Source: Variovorax sp. 770b2 (GTDB lineage Bacteria; Pseudomonadota; Gammaproteobacteria; Burkholderiales; Burkholderiaceae_C). From it: 64,000 nucleotides of DNA. Shown in pieces: positions 26,390 through 35,309 of this stretch. Positions within the stretch are counted from its first letter, which is position 1. Each line of letters opens with the position of its first letter. A model generated the notes under the pieces. It ran no database searches. It was not told the origin of the DNA and saw only the letters and a program-made list of their open reading frames with translations. The stretch spans positions 529,796 through 593,795 of the forward strand of contig NZ_FOXJ01000001.1 of NCBI RefSeq assembly GCF_900115685.1, written 5' to 3'. The position numbers and the translations under genes were made by a program.

Positions 26390-28180
26390 ATGACAACAAC
26401 CCGCCCCCTCCGCTCCGCCGCGTGGTTCAACAACCCCGAGCACAGCGAACTCTCGGTCCTGCACCTGGCCTGGTACCTGAACTACGGCCTCACGCGCGAA
26501 GAACTGCAGTCCGGCAAACCCATCATCGGCATCGCGCAGAGCGGCTCCGACCTCACGCCCTGCAACCGCCACCACCGCGAGCTGGCGCAGCGCGTGCGCG
26601 ACGGCATCCGCGAGATGGGCGGCATCGCGATGGAGTTTCCGATGCACCCGATCCAGGAGAACGGGCGCCGGCCCACCGCCGCGCTGGACCGCAACCTCGC
26701 GTACCTGGGCCTGGTGGAAATCCTCACGGGCTACCCGATCGACGGCGTGGTGCTCACCACCGGCTGCGACAAGACCACGCCCGCCGCGCTCATGGCCGCG
26801 GCCACCGCCAACATCCCCGCGATCATCCTGTCGGGCGGGCCGATGCTCAACGGCTGGCACGAGGGACAGCGCACGGGCACCGGCACCACGCTGTTCAAGG
26901 CGCGCGAGCTGTTTGCCAAGGGCAGCATCGACTTTCCCGGCTACATCGACCTGGTCGCCTCCACGGTGCCCTCCGCCGGCCATTGCAACGTGATGGGCAC
27001 GGCCAGCACGATGAACGCGCTGGCCGAGGCCCTGGGCATGAGCCTGCCCGGCTGCGCCGCCATTCCGGCGCCCTATCGCGAGCGCGGACAGATGGCCTAC
27101 GAGACGGGGCGCCGCATCGTGGAGATGGTGCGCGAGGACCTGAAGCCCTCGGACATCCTCACCCGCTCGGCCTTCGAGAACGCGATCGTCGTCAACTCGG
27201 CCATCGGCGGCTCGACCAATGCGCCGATCCACCTGGTCGCCGTGGCCAAGCACGCGGGTGTGGACCTGACCGTGCAGGACTGGGAGACCGTCGGGCTGGA
27301 GGTGCCGCTCATCCTGGACATGCAGCCGGCCGGCAAGTACCTGGGCGAAGAGTTCTACCGCGCGGGCGGCGTGCCGGCCGTGGTGGCGGAACTGCATCGC
27401 CACGGCCTCATCCGCGAGGACGCGCTCACCGTCAACGGCAAGACTCTGGCCGTCAATTGCGCCGATGCGCCGGTGAAGGATGCCGACGTGATCCGCTCCT
27501 TCGGCAATGCGCTGAAGGAGAACGCCGGTTTCCTGGTCATGTCGGGCAACCTGTTCGACAGCGCGATCATGAAGACCAGCGTGATCTCGGACGAGTTCAG
27601 GGCGCGCTACCTCAGCACGCCGGGCGATACCGACGCCTTCGTCGGCCGCGCCATCGTGTTCGACGGGCCGGAAGATTTCGAGCGCCGCATCGAAGACCCG
27701 TCGCTCGACATCGACGCGCGCTGCATCCTGTTCATGCGCGGCGTCGGCCCCATCGGGCATCCGGGCTCGTCCGAGGTGGTCAACATGCGCGCGCCGGCGC
27801 ACCTGCTCAAGAGCGGCGTGTCGGCGCTGCCGTGTATCGGCGATGGGCGGCAGTCGGGCACCTCGGGCTCGCCTTCGATCCTGAACGCCTCGCCCGAGGC
27901 GGCCGCCGGCGCGGGCCTTGCGCTGCTGCAGACCGGCGACGAGGTGCGCGTCGATCTCAAGCACCGCACCGTGAACATGCTGGTGAGCGACGACGTGCTG
28001 CAGGCGCGTGCGCGTGCGCTCGAAGCGAGCGGCGGCTACCCGATCCCCGAGAGCCAGACGCCCTGGCAGGAGATCCAGCGCGCCATGGTGGACACCCTCT
28101 CGGAAGGGATGGTGCTCAAGCCCGCCACCAAGTACCAGCGCGTTGCGCAGACGGCGGGCATCCCGCGCCGCAACCACTGA
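26390..28180 (+). CDS. IlvD/Edd-family dehydratase, probably for a sugar acid
   Basis: The protein has 596 residues, full length for the family. Iron-sulfur and magnesium ligands appear in [14 protein letters not shown] and in [15 protein letters not shown]. Length and segments such as [21 protein letters not shown] resemble pentonate/hexonate dehydratases (L-arabinonate or D-xylonate type) more than branched-chain IlvD. It probably removes water from an aldonic acid to give a 2-keto-3-deoxy acid. The next genes encode an FAH-family enzyme and an MFS organic-anion carrier, which supports a sugar-acid pathway. The ATG at 26390 follows ACAGAGACGCC; longer upstream starts lack family similarity. 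The 235 bases upstream contain a TTATAC -10-like stretch near 26219. Confidence 0.85.
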   Translation: MTTTRPLRSAAWFNNPEHSELSVLHLAWYLNYGLTREELQSGKPIIGIAQSGSDLTPCNRHHRELAQRVRDGIREMGGIAMEFPMHPIQENGRRPTAALDRNLAYLGLVEILTGYPIDGVVLTTGCDKTTPAALMAAATANIPAIILSGGPMLNGWHEGQRTGTGTTLFKARELFAKGSIDFPGYIDLVASTVPSAGHCNVMGTASTMNALAEALGMSLPGCAAIPAPYRERGQMAYETGRRIVEMVREDLKPSDILTRSAFENAIVVNSAIGGSTNAPIHLVAVAKHAGVDLTVQDWETVGLEVPLILDMQPAGKYLGEEFYRAGGVPAVVAELHRHGLIREDALTVNGKTLAVNCADAPVKDADVIRSFGNALKENAGFLVMSGNLFDSAIMKTSVISDEFRARYLSTPGDTDAFVGRAIVFDGPEDFERRIEDPSLDIDARCILFMRGVGPIGHPGSSEVVNMRAPAHLLKSGVSALPCIGDGRQSGTSGSPSILNASPEAAAGAGLALLQTGDEVRVDLKHRTVNMLVSDDVLQARARALEASGGYPIPESQTPWQEIQRAMVDTLSEGMVLKPATKYQRVAQTAGIPRRNH

Positions 28181-28232
28181 CGCCACCACCGGCGCAGCGA
28201 AGCCAGATTTTTTCAACCATCGGAGTCGAGTA

Positions 28233-29054
28233 ATGAAGTGGATGACTGTTCGAACGCAGGACGGCCTGCGCGTGGGCTATGTGAAGGAGGGCGCGTTGCA
28301 ACCGGTCGATGCGCCGAACCTGCAGGCGATCGTGGAAGGCGCGGACTGGCGCGATGACGGTGCGGCCGTGCCGCTCGCGAGCGTGGAGCCGGTGGCCCCG
28401 CTCGTTCCGCGCAACATCGTCTGCGTGGGCGCGAACTACCGCGACCACTGCATCGAGACGGGCCTGGCCATCCCCGAGAAGCCGGTCATCTTTGCGAAGT
28501 TCGGCAACACGCTGGCCGCGCACGGCGACCCGATCGCCTGGCCCGAAGGCTTCACCGAGAAGGTCGACTGGGAGGCCGAGCTCGGTGTCGTCATCGGCCG
28601 CCGCGCTTGCGGCGTGCGCGAAGCCGATGCGCTCTCGCACGTGTTCGGGTACGTGGCGGCCAACGACGTGAGCGCGCGCGACGTGCAGCTGGGCGAGGCG
28701 CAGTGGGTGCGTGGCAAGTCGCTCGACGGCTTCTGCCCGCTGGCGCCCACGCTGGTGACGCGCGACGAGATCGCCGACGTGCAGTCGCTGGGCATCTACT
28801 GCCGCGTCAACGGCGAGGCGGTGCAGTCGTCGAACACGCGCGAGATGATCTTTTCGGTTGCGTACCTCATCGCCTACCTCTCGCGCGCCATGACGCTGGA
28901 GCCCGGCGACCTGATCCTCACCGGCACGCCCGCGGGCGTGGGGCTCGGGCTCAAGCCGCCGCGCTTCCTGAAGCGCGGCGACGTGGTGACGGTGGAGATC
29001 GATGGCCTGGGCGCGGTCACGAACCCCGTCCATGGCGCCGTCGCCCGCGGCTGA
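28233..29054 (+). CDS. Fumarylacetoacetate hydrolase (FAH) family protein
   Basis: The protein has 273 residues. The catalytic domain starts at VPRNIVCVGANYRDHCIE (about residue 60). Metal ligands are expected in DWEAELGVVIGR and ANDVSARD, with the lid GKSLDGFCPLAP and DLILTGTPAGVG following. FAH-fold enzymes act on 2-keto-3-deoxy or 2,4-diketo sugar acids as dehydratases or hydrolases, so it would take the product of the dehydratase encoded 52 bases upstream. Whether it dehydrates or cleaves cannot be decided. CGGAGTCGAG precedes the ATG at 28233. Confidence 0.85.
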   Translation: MKWMTVRTQDGLRVGYVKEGALQPVDAPNLQAIVEGADWRDDGAAVPLASVEPVAPLVPRNIVCVGANYRDHCIETGLAIPEKPVIFAKFGNTLAAHGDPIAWPEGFTEKVDWEAELGVVIGRRACGVREADALSHVFGYVAANDVSARDVQLGEAQWVRGKSLDGFCPLAPTLVTRDEIADVQSLGIYCRVNGEAVQSSNTREMIFSVAYLIAYLSRAMTLEPGDLILTGTPAGVGLGLKPPRFLKRGDVVTVEIDGLGAVTNPVHGAVARG

Positions 29055-29103
29055 CGGCCCGGCCCACCCGCACGGACACAACAACCCCCCGGAGACAACA
29101 ACA

Positions 29104-30465
29104 ATGACAACGAGCCCCTACAGCGGCCTGGTGAGCGGCGCGATCCGCAAGGCGCGCTGGCGCCTTCTTCCGATGCTGATCGTCATGTACATCATGTCGA
29201 TCCTGGACCGGGTCAACGTCGGCTTCGCCAAGAACGCGCTGCAGATCGACACCGGCATCAGCGACAGCGCCTTCGCGCTGGGCGCCGGCATCTTCTTCGT
29301 GAGCTACGCGATCTTCGAGGTGCCGAGCAACGTGATCCTCTCGCGCGTCGGCCCGCGCATCTGGCTGTGCCGGATCATGGTGACCTGGGGGCTCGTGGCC
29401 TCGGCCATGATGTTCGCCACCAGCGAGGTGTCGTTCTACGTGCTGCGCTTCCTCCTGGGCATCGCGGAGGCCGGCTTCTACCCGGGCGTGCTGCTCACGC
29501 TGACCTACTGGTTCCCCGCGAAGGTGCGGGCGCAGGCCAACGGCATCCTCCTGTTCGGCTTTGCGGGCGCGCTGGTCATCGGCGGGCCGGTTTCCGGCGC
29601 TCTGCTCGACATGCACGGCATCGGCGGCCTGAAGGGATGGGAGTGGATGTTCCTGATCGAGGGCGCGATGGCGGTGGTGGTGGGCATCGTCGCGTTCTTC
29701 GTGATCGTGGACCGGCCGCATGCCGCCCCGTGGCTCACGCGGCCCCAGCAGGACGCGCTGCAGGCCGTGCTCGACCAGGAGGCGGCCGAGAAATCGGTCG
29801 ACAGCCCGCACACGGTGATGCAGACGCTGCGCAACCCGAAGGTGATGTTCTTCGCGGTGAACTTCTTCATCGTGCAGATCGCCGCCTACGGGCTGATCTT
29901 CTACCTGCCGAGCCAGGTGGCGCAGATCCTGGGCCAGAAGATCGGGCTCATGGTGGGCCTCGTCACCAGCATTCCGTGGGTGCTGGCGCTGTTCGTCGTG
30001 TACTTCGTCACGCGCTGGTCGGACCGCCACCACGACCGGCGGCGCGTCACGGTGGCAACGCTGTACACGATCTTCGGCGTCTGCGTGTGCCTGTCGGCGC
30101 ATGGCTCGCCCGTCTTCGCGATCGCGGTGCTGTCGATCGGCGCCTCGACCTACCTCTCGGGCACGCCGATCTTCTATGCCTTCCTGTCGGAGCGGCTCTC
30201 GGGGCTGGGCATTGCCACGGGCATCGCGCTGGTGAACTCCATCGGCAACCTCGGCGGCTTTGTGGCGCCTAGCCTCAGGACCTATGTGGAGCAGCACCAC
30301 GGCGGCTCGGCGGCCGGGCTGTACACGCTGGGAAGCGCGGCACTGCTCGCAGCGCTGATGCTGGCCTGCATGCCCAAGGGATGGCGCCGTGTCGCGGCCG
30401 CGCCGGTGCGCGGTGCGGCGCGGCCCGACGCCGCGCTCAATGCGATGGCGCAGCGCCGGGTCTGA
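29104..30465 (+). CDS. MFS transporter, anion:cation symporter type
   Basis: The protein has 453 residues and twelve predicted membrane segments split by a central loop around residues 200-250. The N-terminal pattern RWRLLPMLIVMYIMSILDRVNVGFAK and SYAIFEVPSNVIL are typical of the ACS family, which carries tartrate, glucarate, galactonate and similar organic acids. It probably brings in the acid metabolised by the two preceding enzymes. The ATG at 29104 follows a purine-rich CCCGGAGACAACAACA. It ends 12 bases from the convergent LysR gene. Confidence 0.88.
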   Translation: MTTSPYSGLVSGAIRKARWRLLPMLIVMYIMSILDRVNVGFAKNALQIDTGISDSAFALGAGIFFVSYAIFEVPSNVILSRVGPRIWLCRIMVTWGLVASAMMFATSEVSFYVLRFLLGIAEAGFYPGVLLTLTYWFPAKVRAQANGILLFGFAGALVIGGPVSGALLDMHGIGGLKGWEWMFLIEGAMAVVVGIVAFFVIVDRPHAAPWLTRPQQDALQAVLDQEAAEKSVDSPHTVMQTLRNPKVMFFAVNFFIVQIAAYGLIFYLPSQVAQILGQKIGLMVGLVTSIPWVLALFVVYFVTRWSDRHHDRRRVTVATLYTIFGVCVCLSAHGSPVFAIAVLSIGASTYLSGTPIFYAFLSERLSGLGIATGIALVNSIGNLGGFVAPSLRTYVEQHHGGSAAGLYTLGSAALLAALMLACMPKGWRRVAAAPVRGAARPDAALNAMAQRRV

Positions 30466-30477
30466 GGCCCGCGCAGT

Positions 30478-31416
30478 TCAGAGCGCGCGCCGCCATGCAC
30501 GCGACAGGGCCTGCCGGGCGCAGGCCACCTCCGGGCGCTTGAGCGCCCCGGCAAGGCAGACGAAGCGCAGGTCGCAGTCGATGCTCACCCGGTCGGCGAT
30601 CACCAGCCCGTCGCGCTGGCTGGCGCGCAATGCCACGGCATCGCGCGCCAGCGAAATGCCCACGCCTGCGCGCACCAGCGCGAGCATCGATGTCTCCTGG
30701 TCGGCCTGCGCTGCCTTCTTCAGCACGAGCCGGTGCGCCTGCAACACGGGTGCCAGCAGGCGCGAATGCGAGGAGGTCGGTGGCGCGAGCACCCATGGCA
30801 GGCAGGCCAGGTCGGGCCATTCGCGCCCCAGCACCTGCGGCGCCCAGCCGCTCGGGCCGATCACCTGGTAGGCGAAGCGCGTCAGCACCTCCGAGTGGAA
30901 GGTCTTGCCGTCGCTGCGCCGTGCGGCCGAACTGGCCTGCGGCAAGTCGCTTGCATCGGGGTCGCCCAGGTAGAAGCCGATGTCCAGCTCCTTGCCGAGG
31001 AGCTTGGCGAGCACTTCGCCGCTGGTGCCGTGGTGCAGCTCGGTCTCCAGTTCGGGCGCGAGCGCGACCAGCTCTTTCAGGAGCGGGCTGAGCCGCGTGA
31101 ACGCCGGGTCGAGGATGGTGCCGATGCGCAGCGACCCACGCACGCCGCCTTTGAGCCGGTCCGCGGCCACCGCGAAATCGTTCAGCCCTTCGAGCGCGTG
31201 CTCGGCGTGGTTCAGCAGCGCCGCGCCGTCGCGCGTGAGCAGGAGGCCCGTGGGCGTGCGCTGGAACAGCTCCAGCTCGACCAGTGCGCCGAGCTCCTTC
31301 AGCTGCAGGCTCACCGCCGGTTGCGTGAGGAAGAGGCGCTGCGCGCCGCGCGACACCGAGCCCTCGCGCGCGACCGCCACGAAGGCCTGCAGGAGCCGTG
31401 GATCGATCTTCTTCAT
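30478..31416 (-). CDS. LysR-family transcriptional regulator
   Basis: The protein has 312 residues. The N-terminal winged helix-turn-helix (DPRLLQAFVAVAREGSVSRGAQRLFLTQPAVSLQLKELG) is followed by a substrate-binding-like effector domain from about residue 90. The start overlaps the stop of the upstream GNAT gene (ATGA). It is convergent with the sugar-acid operon; LysR proteins more often regulate divergent genes, so control of that operon is possible but not shown by layout. Confidence 0.87.
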   Translation of the reverse strand: MKKIDPRLLQAFVAVAREGSVSRGAQRLFLTQPAVSLQLKELGALVELELFQRTPTGLLLTRDGAALLNHAEHALEGLNDFAVAADRLKGGVRGSLRIGTILDPAFTRLSPLLKELVALAPELETELHHGTSGEVLAKLLGKELDIGFYLGDPDASDLPQASSAARRSDGKTFHSEVLTRFAYQVIGPSGWAPQVLGREWPDLACLPWVLAPPTSSHSRLLAPVLQAHRLVLKKAAQADQETSMLALVRAGVGISLARDAVALRASQRDGLVIADRVSIDCDLRFVCLAGALKRPEVACARQALSRAWRRAL

Positions 31417-31937
31417 GCCGCGCCTGTGCCCCCGGTATCCACGGAATTTTGCAACTGCTTGTACATGACGAAGGCATCCACGAAGCCCTGCTGCGGATGC
31501 CGGAAAGCGCCCGGCAGCGTGCCGACGATGGCAAAGCCCATCCGTTGCCAGAGCCGCACCGCGCGCTCGTTGGTGGACACGACGAAGTTGAACTGCATCG
31601 CCAGAAAGCCCATGCGCAGGGCCTGCTGCTGCGAGTGTTCGCACAGCGCCGAGGCCACGCCTAGGCCGCGCGCGGCCTCGGACACCACATAGCCGCAGTT
31701 GCTCACATGCGCGCCCTGGCCGGGCTGGTTGGGGCGGATGACATAGGTGCCTAGCACCGTGCCTTCTTCGTTGCAGGCCACGAAGGTCAGGGTGGGCACT
31801 TTCGTCCACGAATGGCGGGCCGTATCTTCGCCCACATCGGGCGGGTAGGTGTACGTGTCGCCGCGGCGGAACGTCGGTTCGAGGACGGCCCAGAGGGCGG
31901 GCCAGTCCGCATCGAGGGCTTCGCGTATATGGATCAT
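31413..31937 (-). CDS. GNAT-family N-acetyltransferase
   Basis: The protein has 174 residues. The acetyl-CoA-binding segment is VVSEAARGLGVASALCEHSQ at about residues 84-103 (R-G-L-G-V-A in place of the usual Q/RxxGxG/A), with the C-terminal VSTNERAVRLWQRMGFAIVGTLPGAFRH. It acetylates an amine of an unidentified small molecule or protein. It is the first gene of a two-gene unit with the LysR regulator (4-bp overlap). Confidence 0.85.
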   Translation of the reverse strand: MIHIREALDADWPALWAVLEPTFRRGDTYTYPPDVGEDTARHSWTKVPTLTFVACNEEGTVLGTYVIRPNQPGQGAHVSNCGYVVSEAARGLGVASALCEHSQQQALRMGFLAMQFNFVVSTNERAVRLWQRMGFAIVGTLPGAFRHPQQGFVDAFVMYKQLQNSVDTGGTGAA

Positions 31938-31986
31938 GGGGTGATTCGAAAGGGGCTCAAGACGTCAACAAGGATAATCCGCGGCC

Positions 31987-32649
31987 ATGGAAATCATCAG
32001 CTATCTCATCGACTTCATCCTTCACGTCGACAAGCATCTCGAGGCCTTCGTCATCGCCTACGGCCCCTGGGTCTATGCGCTGCTCTTCCTGATCGTCTTC
32101 GTGGAGACCGGCGCCGTGGTGATGCCGTTCCTGCCAGGCGATTCGCTGCTCTTCATCGTGGGGGCGCTGTGCGGTGCGGGGCTCATGAACTTTCCGCTGG
32201 CCTGCGGCATCCTGATCGCAGCAGCCATTCTCGGGGACCAGTGCAACTATTCGATCGGCCGCTACTTCGGGCCGAAGGTCTTCCAGTGGGAGAACTCGCG
32301 CTTCTTCAACCGCAAGGCTTTCGACCAGGCCCATGGGTTCTACGAGCGCTATGGCGGCATCACCATCATCCTTGCGCGCTTCATGCCCTTCATCCGCACC
32401 TTCGCGCCGTTCGTGGCGGGCGTGGCGGAAATGAGCCGCGCAAAGTTCACCATGTTCAACGTGGTGGGCGCGCTGATCTGGGTGCTGGGCATCGCGACCG
32501 CGGGCTATTTCTTCGGCAACCTGCCGTTCGTGCGGCAGCACCTGGACAAGATCATCTGGGCGCTGATCTTCGTGCCGGGGCTGCTGGCGATCTTCGGCGC
32601 ATGGCGCGCCTCGAAGGCGGAGAAGGCGCGGGCCGCCGCGCAGGCCTGA
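31987..32649 (+). CDS. DedA-family membrane protein
   Basis: The protein has 220 residues. The characteristic DedA/VTT motifs are visible: FVETGAVVMPFLPGDSLLF near residue 38, GDQCNYSIGRYFG, and the re-entrant segment FIRTFAPFVAGVAEMSRAKFTMFNVVGALIW. DedA proteins are inner-membrane proteins that help recycle polyprenyl or phospholipid carriers across the membrane. It diverges from the GNAT-LysR pair and is followed by a bidirectional terminator. Confidence 0.9.
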   Translation: MEIISYLIDFILHVDKHLEAFVIAYGPWVYALLFLIVFVETGAVVMPFLPGDSLLFIVGALCGAGLMNFPLACGILIAAAILGDQCNYSIGRYFGPKVFQWENSRFFNRKAFDQAHGFYERYGGITIILARFMPFIRTFAPFVAGVAEMSRAKFTMFNVVGALIWVLGIATAGYFFGNLPFVRQHLDKIIWALIFVPGLLAIFGAWRASKAEKARAAAQA

Positions 32650-32670
32650 GCCGTTCCTTTCAGCCAAAGA

Positions 32671-32695
32671 AAAAGCGCGTCGATGACGCGCTTTT
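32671..32695. terminator. Bidirectional intrinsic terminator
   Basis: AAAAGCGCGTC (32671-32681), loop GAT, GACGCGCTTTT (32685-32695): a perfect 11-bp stem with A and T runs on the two sides, between the convergent dedA-like and glycine-zipper genes. Confidence 0.9.
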
Positions 32696-32712
32696 CTCAT
32701 GCGAACGGTCGA

Positions 32713-32997
32713 TCAGTAGTTCGGGCCGTTGCCGGGGTAATAGCCGCTGCCTTGCGGATAGCGCTGGCGGTTGTAGTTCCGCTCGTCGGCGTTGCGGCCG
32801 ACCTGGTTGCCGATGAGGCCGCCGATGGCCGCACCGCCTACCGTGCTGCCGGTGTTGCCGCCGATGGCATTGCCCACCAGCGCACCGCCGACCGCGCCCA
32901 CGCCAGTACCGAGGTTCTGGTTGGGGCCGCTCGCACAACCTGCAATGGCCATGACCGAAGTGGCAGCCGCCGCAGCGATCCAGAGACGTGTCTTCAT
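32713..32997 (-). CDS. Glycine-zipper lipoprotein (SlyB/OsmB-like)
   Basis: The protein has 94 residues. A lipoprotein signal ends in AIAGC (cysteine at about residue 21). A glycine-zipper 2TM segment follows (VGAVGGALVGNAIGGNTGSTVGGAAIGGLIGNQVG, about residues 33-67), then a tail rich in Asn, Tyr, Arg and Gly. Such proteins sit in the outer membrane and are often envelope-stress genes. AAAGGTGGACATC gives a good ribosome site for the ATG at 32997, so I discard an 18-residue longer frame. The 261 bases upstream of the gene carry repeat copy B. Confidence 0.88.
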   Translation of the reverse strand: MKTRLWIAAAAATSVMAIAGCASGPNQNLGTGVGAVGGALVGNAIGGNTGSTVGGAAIGGLIGNQVGRNADERNYNRQRYPQGSGYYPGNGPNY

Positions 32998-33165
32998 GAT
33001 GTCCACCTTTCGATTAATGATGGATTCATCATCGGCAAAAGGCCCGTGCACCCTGTGTAGGAGCCTGCCGCGCCTGCCTGTGCGGTGTCACGGGCCGCCC
33101 CGCGTGGGACAAAAAGCGAGCTTTGGCTTTACAAGGCGCAAAGCGCCGCCCATGCGCTCTCGCGG

Positions 33166-33258
33166 GACACCGCAGAACCGGCTTGGCCGGGCCGCTGGTG
33201 TCGCCCCCGGTAGGGGGCAGGAGAAGCGACACGAAGTGCGCGAAGCCTGGGAGCGAGC
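33166..33258 (+). repeat. Dispersed intergenic repeat, copy B
   Basis: About 93 bases matching copies A and C (see copy A for shared blocks). It ends directly at the stop codon of the amidase gene, which reads from the opposite strand. Confidence 0.85.
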
Positions 33259-34797
33259 CTAAAGCTGGCGACTGCGTGCCAACGGCGGGTTCTGCGCGAA
33301 GTAACGCTGGATGCCGCGCATGAGCGCGTCGGCCAGGTTCTCCTGGTAGTCGACGCGGCGCAGGTTGGCTTCTTCCTCGGGATTGCTGATGAAGGCCGTC
33401 TCCACCAGCACGCTCGGAATGTCCGGCGCCTTCAGCACCGCGAAGCCCGCCTGCTCGACCTCGCCCTTGTGCAGTCGCGCACCGATGCCCTTGATCTCGC
33501 CGAGCATCGCGCCGCCGAGCTTCAGGCTGTCGTTGATCTGCGCGGTCGTGCTCATGTCGAGCAGCGCGCGCTGCACCTGCGCCTCGTGGTTGCCGACGTT
33601 CACGCCGCCGACCTTGTCGGCATCGTTCTCCTTGTTGGCCAGCCAGCGCGCCGCGCTGCTCGATGCGCCGCTCTGGCTCAGCGCGAACACGCTGGCGCCG
33701 CGCGCGGCGGGCGTGGTGAACGCGTCGGCATGAATGCTCACGAACAGGTCGGCCTGCACGCGCCGGGCCTTCTGCACGCGCACGCCCAGCGGCACGAAGA
33801 AGTCGGCATCGCGCGTCAAAAAGGCGCGCATCGGGTTGCCGTTGACGCTGCCCGCGTTGATGCGGTCGCGAAGGCGGAACGCGACCTGCAGCACGATGTC
33901 TTTCTCGCGCGTGCCGCTGGGGCCGGTGGCACCGGGGTCTTCGCCGCCGTGGCCGGGGTCCAGCGCCACGATGATGATGCGGTCGGTGCGGCTGGCCGTT
34001 GCGCCACCGCGGGCGGCCGCGACGGGGGGCGACACGGGCCTCACCGGCGCGGTGCCCACCACGGGCGGCAACGGCGCCGGCGCCACGAGCACGGGCGGTG
34101 CGAAGGGGCGGTCGACACCTGCCACGACGGGCGGCGCAGGTGCCGCGGGGCCCGGGCGCATCGACTGCTGCGCCATGAGATCGCCCAGCGGATCGCCCGC
34201 AGGCATCGCGGGGCGCACCGGCGCGGGAGCGGCGCCCGGCACGGGTGCGGGTGACGGCGCAATGCCCGCCACCGCCGAGCCGTTGTTGCTGCTGCCGGTG
34301 CCGGTGCCGGTGCCCGGCTTGGGCGCATCGCGCAGCCGCTCGGCGATCAGCGCCTCCATCGGATCGATGGCCTGCTCGGGATACAGGTCGAGCACCAGCC
34401 GGTGCTTGTAGGCGGCCACGGGCGCCAGCGAGAACACCTGCGGGCGCACCGTCTGCTTCAGGTCGAACACGATGCGCACCACCGTCGGTGCGTTCTGCCC
34501 GACGCGCAGGCCGTTGATGTACGGATCGCCCGGCTTGATCTTGCCGACCAGTTCGCGCAGTTCGCTGTTCAGTTCGATGCCCTCGATGTCGACGGCCAGC
34601 CGCGGCGGGCTGCCCACCACCAGTTGCTGCGAGGTGAGCCGCGCGTCGGACTCGATGGTCACGCGGGTGTAGTCGGCCGCGGGCCAGACGCGCACGGCGA
34701 GGATGGTGGCGCCGCGTGCGATCTGGTGCACGCCGAGCATCAGCGCGATGCTGCCGCCCTGCAGCAGCACGCGCCGTTTCAGGCCGCCCGCCTTCAT
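33259..34797 (-). CDS. amiC: N-acetylmuramoyl-L-alanine amidase AmiC
   Basis: The protein has 512 residues. A Tat-type signal (LKRRVLLQGGSIALMLG) opens it, as in E. coli AmiC. An AMIN domain that binds peptidoglycan at the septum covers about residues 30-130, a proline/alanine-rich linker about 150-275, and the Amidase_3 zinc domain the rest. Zinc ligands are expected at the H of DPGHGGEDPG, a glutamate, the H of VSIHADAF and the E of VETAFISN. It cleaves the amide between MurNAc and the stem peptide to separate daughter cells. Its start overlaps the tsaE stop (ATGA), a common pairing in proteobacteria. Confidence 0.93.
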   Translation of the reverse strand: MKAGGLKRRVLLQGGSIALMLGVHQIARGATILAVRVWPAADYTRVTIESDARLTSQQLVVGSPPRLAVDIEGIELNSELRELVGKIKPGDPYINGLRVGQNAPTVVRIVFDLKQTVRPQVFSLAPVAAYKHRLVLDLYPEQAIDPMEALIAERLRDAPKPGTGTGTGSSNNGSAVAGIAPSPAPVPGAAPAPVRPAMPAGDPLGDLMAQQSMRPGPAAPAPPVVAGVDRPFAPPVLVAPAPLPPVVGTAPVRPVSPPVAAARGGATASRTDRIIIVALDPGHGGEDPGATGPSGTREKDIVLQVAFRLRDRINAGSVNGNPMRAFLTRDADFFVPLGVRVQKARRVQADLFVSIHADAFTTPAARGASVFALSQSGASSSAARWLANKENDADKVGGVNVGNHEAQVQRALLDMSTTAQINDSLKLGGAMLGEIKGIGARLHKGEVEQAGFAVLKAPDIPSVLVETAFISNPEEEANLRRVDYQENLADALMRGIQRYFAQNPPLARSRQL

Positions 34798-35309
34798 GCG
34801 GCGATGCGCGCCAGCAGATCGCTGCCGCGAGGGGTGTTCGCCAGGAGGGTCACGCTGCGTGTGTCGTCTGTCATTGCTTCTATTTTAATAGCTAGGTCGG
34901 CAGGTGGAGTGCGGCCCGCGGCGTTCTGCGGCCACTCGGCCAGCTTGAGGCCCGGGCCCGCGAAGATGTCGCGGAAGCCGGCGTCGTCCCATTCGCGCGG
35001 GTCGGCGAAGCGATAGAAGTCGAAATGGAAGATCGCGAGGCCGTCGGGTGCCTCATGCGGCTCGACCACTGCGTAGGTGGGGCTCTTGATGCGGCCCTGG
35101 ATGCCGAGCGCGCGCAACAGGTGGCGAACGAAGGTGGTCTTGCCGGCACCCAGGTCGCCTTCGAGGGCGATGAAGGCATCGCGCAACGCGGGCGAGGCGG
35201 CGAGCGATCGCGCGAAGGCGTCGGTGTCGGCTTCGCTGCCCCAGCGCAGGATGCGGGTGCGGGGGATGCCCTTGGGCGTTTCTACAATCGGCAAGTGATC
35301 GTCAGCCAT
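34794..35309 (-). CDS. tsaE: tRNA threonylcarbamoyladenosine biosynthesis ATPase TsaE
   Basis: The protein has 171 residues from the ATG at 35309. Walker A is EGDLGAGKTTFVRHLL, and the family block SPTYAVVEPHE and HFDFYRFADPREWDDAG follow. TsaE works with TsaB and TsaD to make t6A37 in tRNAs reading ANN codons. An upstream in-frame start (35360) would extend it into the queG coding region and has no family support. Even with the shorter start, its 5' end overlaps the divergent queG start by about 15 bases. A short AT-rich stretch (34876-34893) near the 3' end is unlike the rest of the gene. Confidence 0.93.
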   Translation of the reverse strand: MADDHLPIVETPKGIPRTRILRWGSEADTDAFARSLAASPALRDAFIALEGDLGAGKTTFVRHLLRALGIQGRIKSPTYAVVEPHEAPDGLAIFHFDFYRFADPREWDDAGFRDIFAGPGLKLAEWPQNAAGRTPPADLAIKIEAMTDDTRSVTLLANTPRGSDLLARIAA

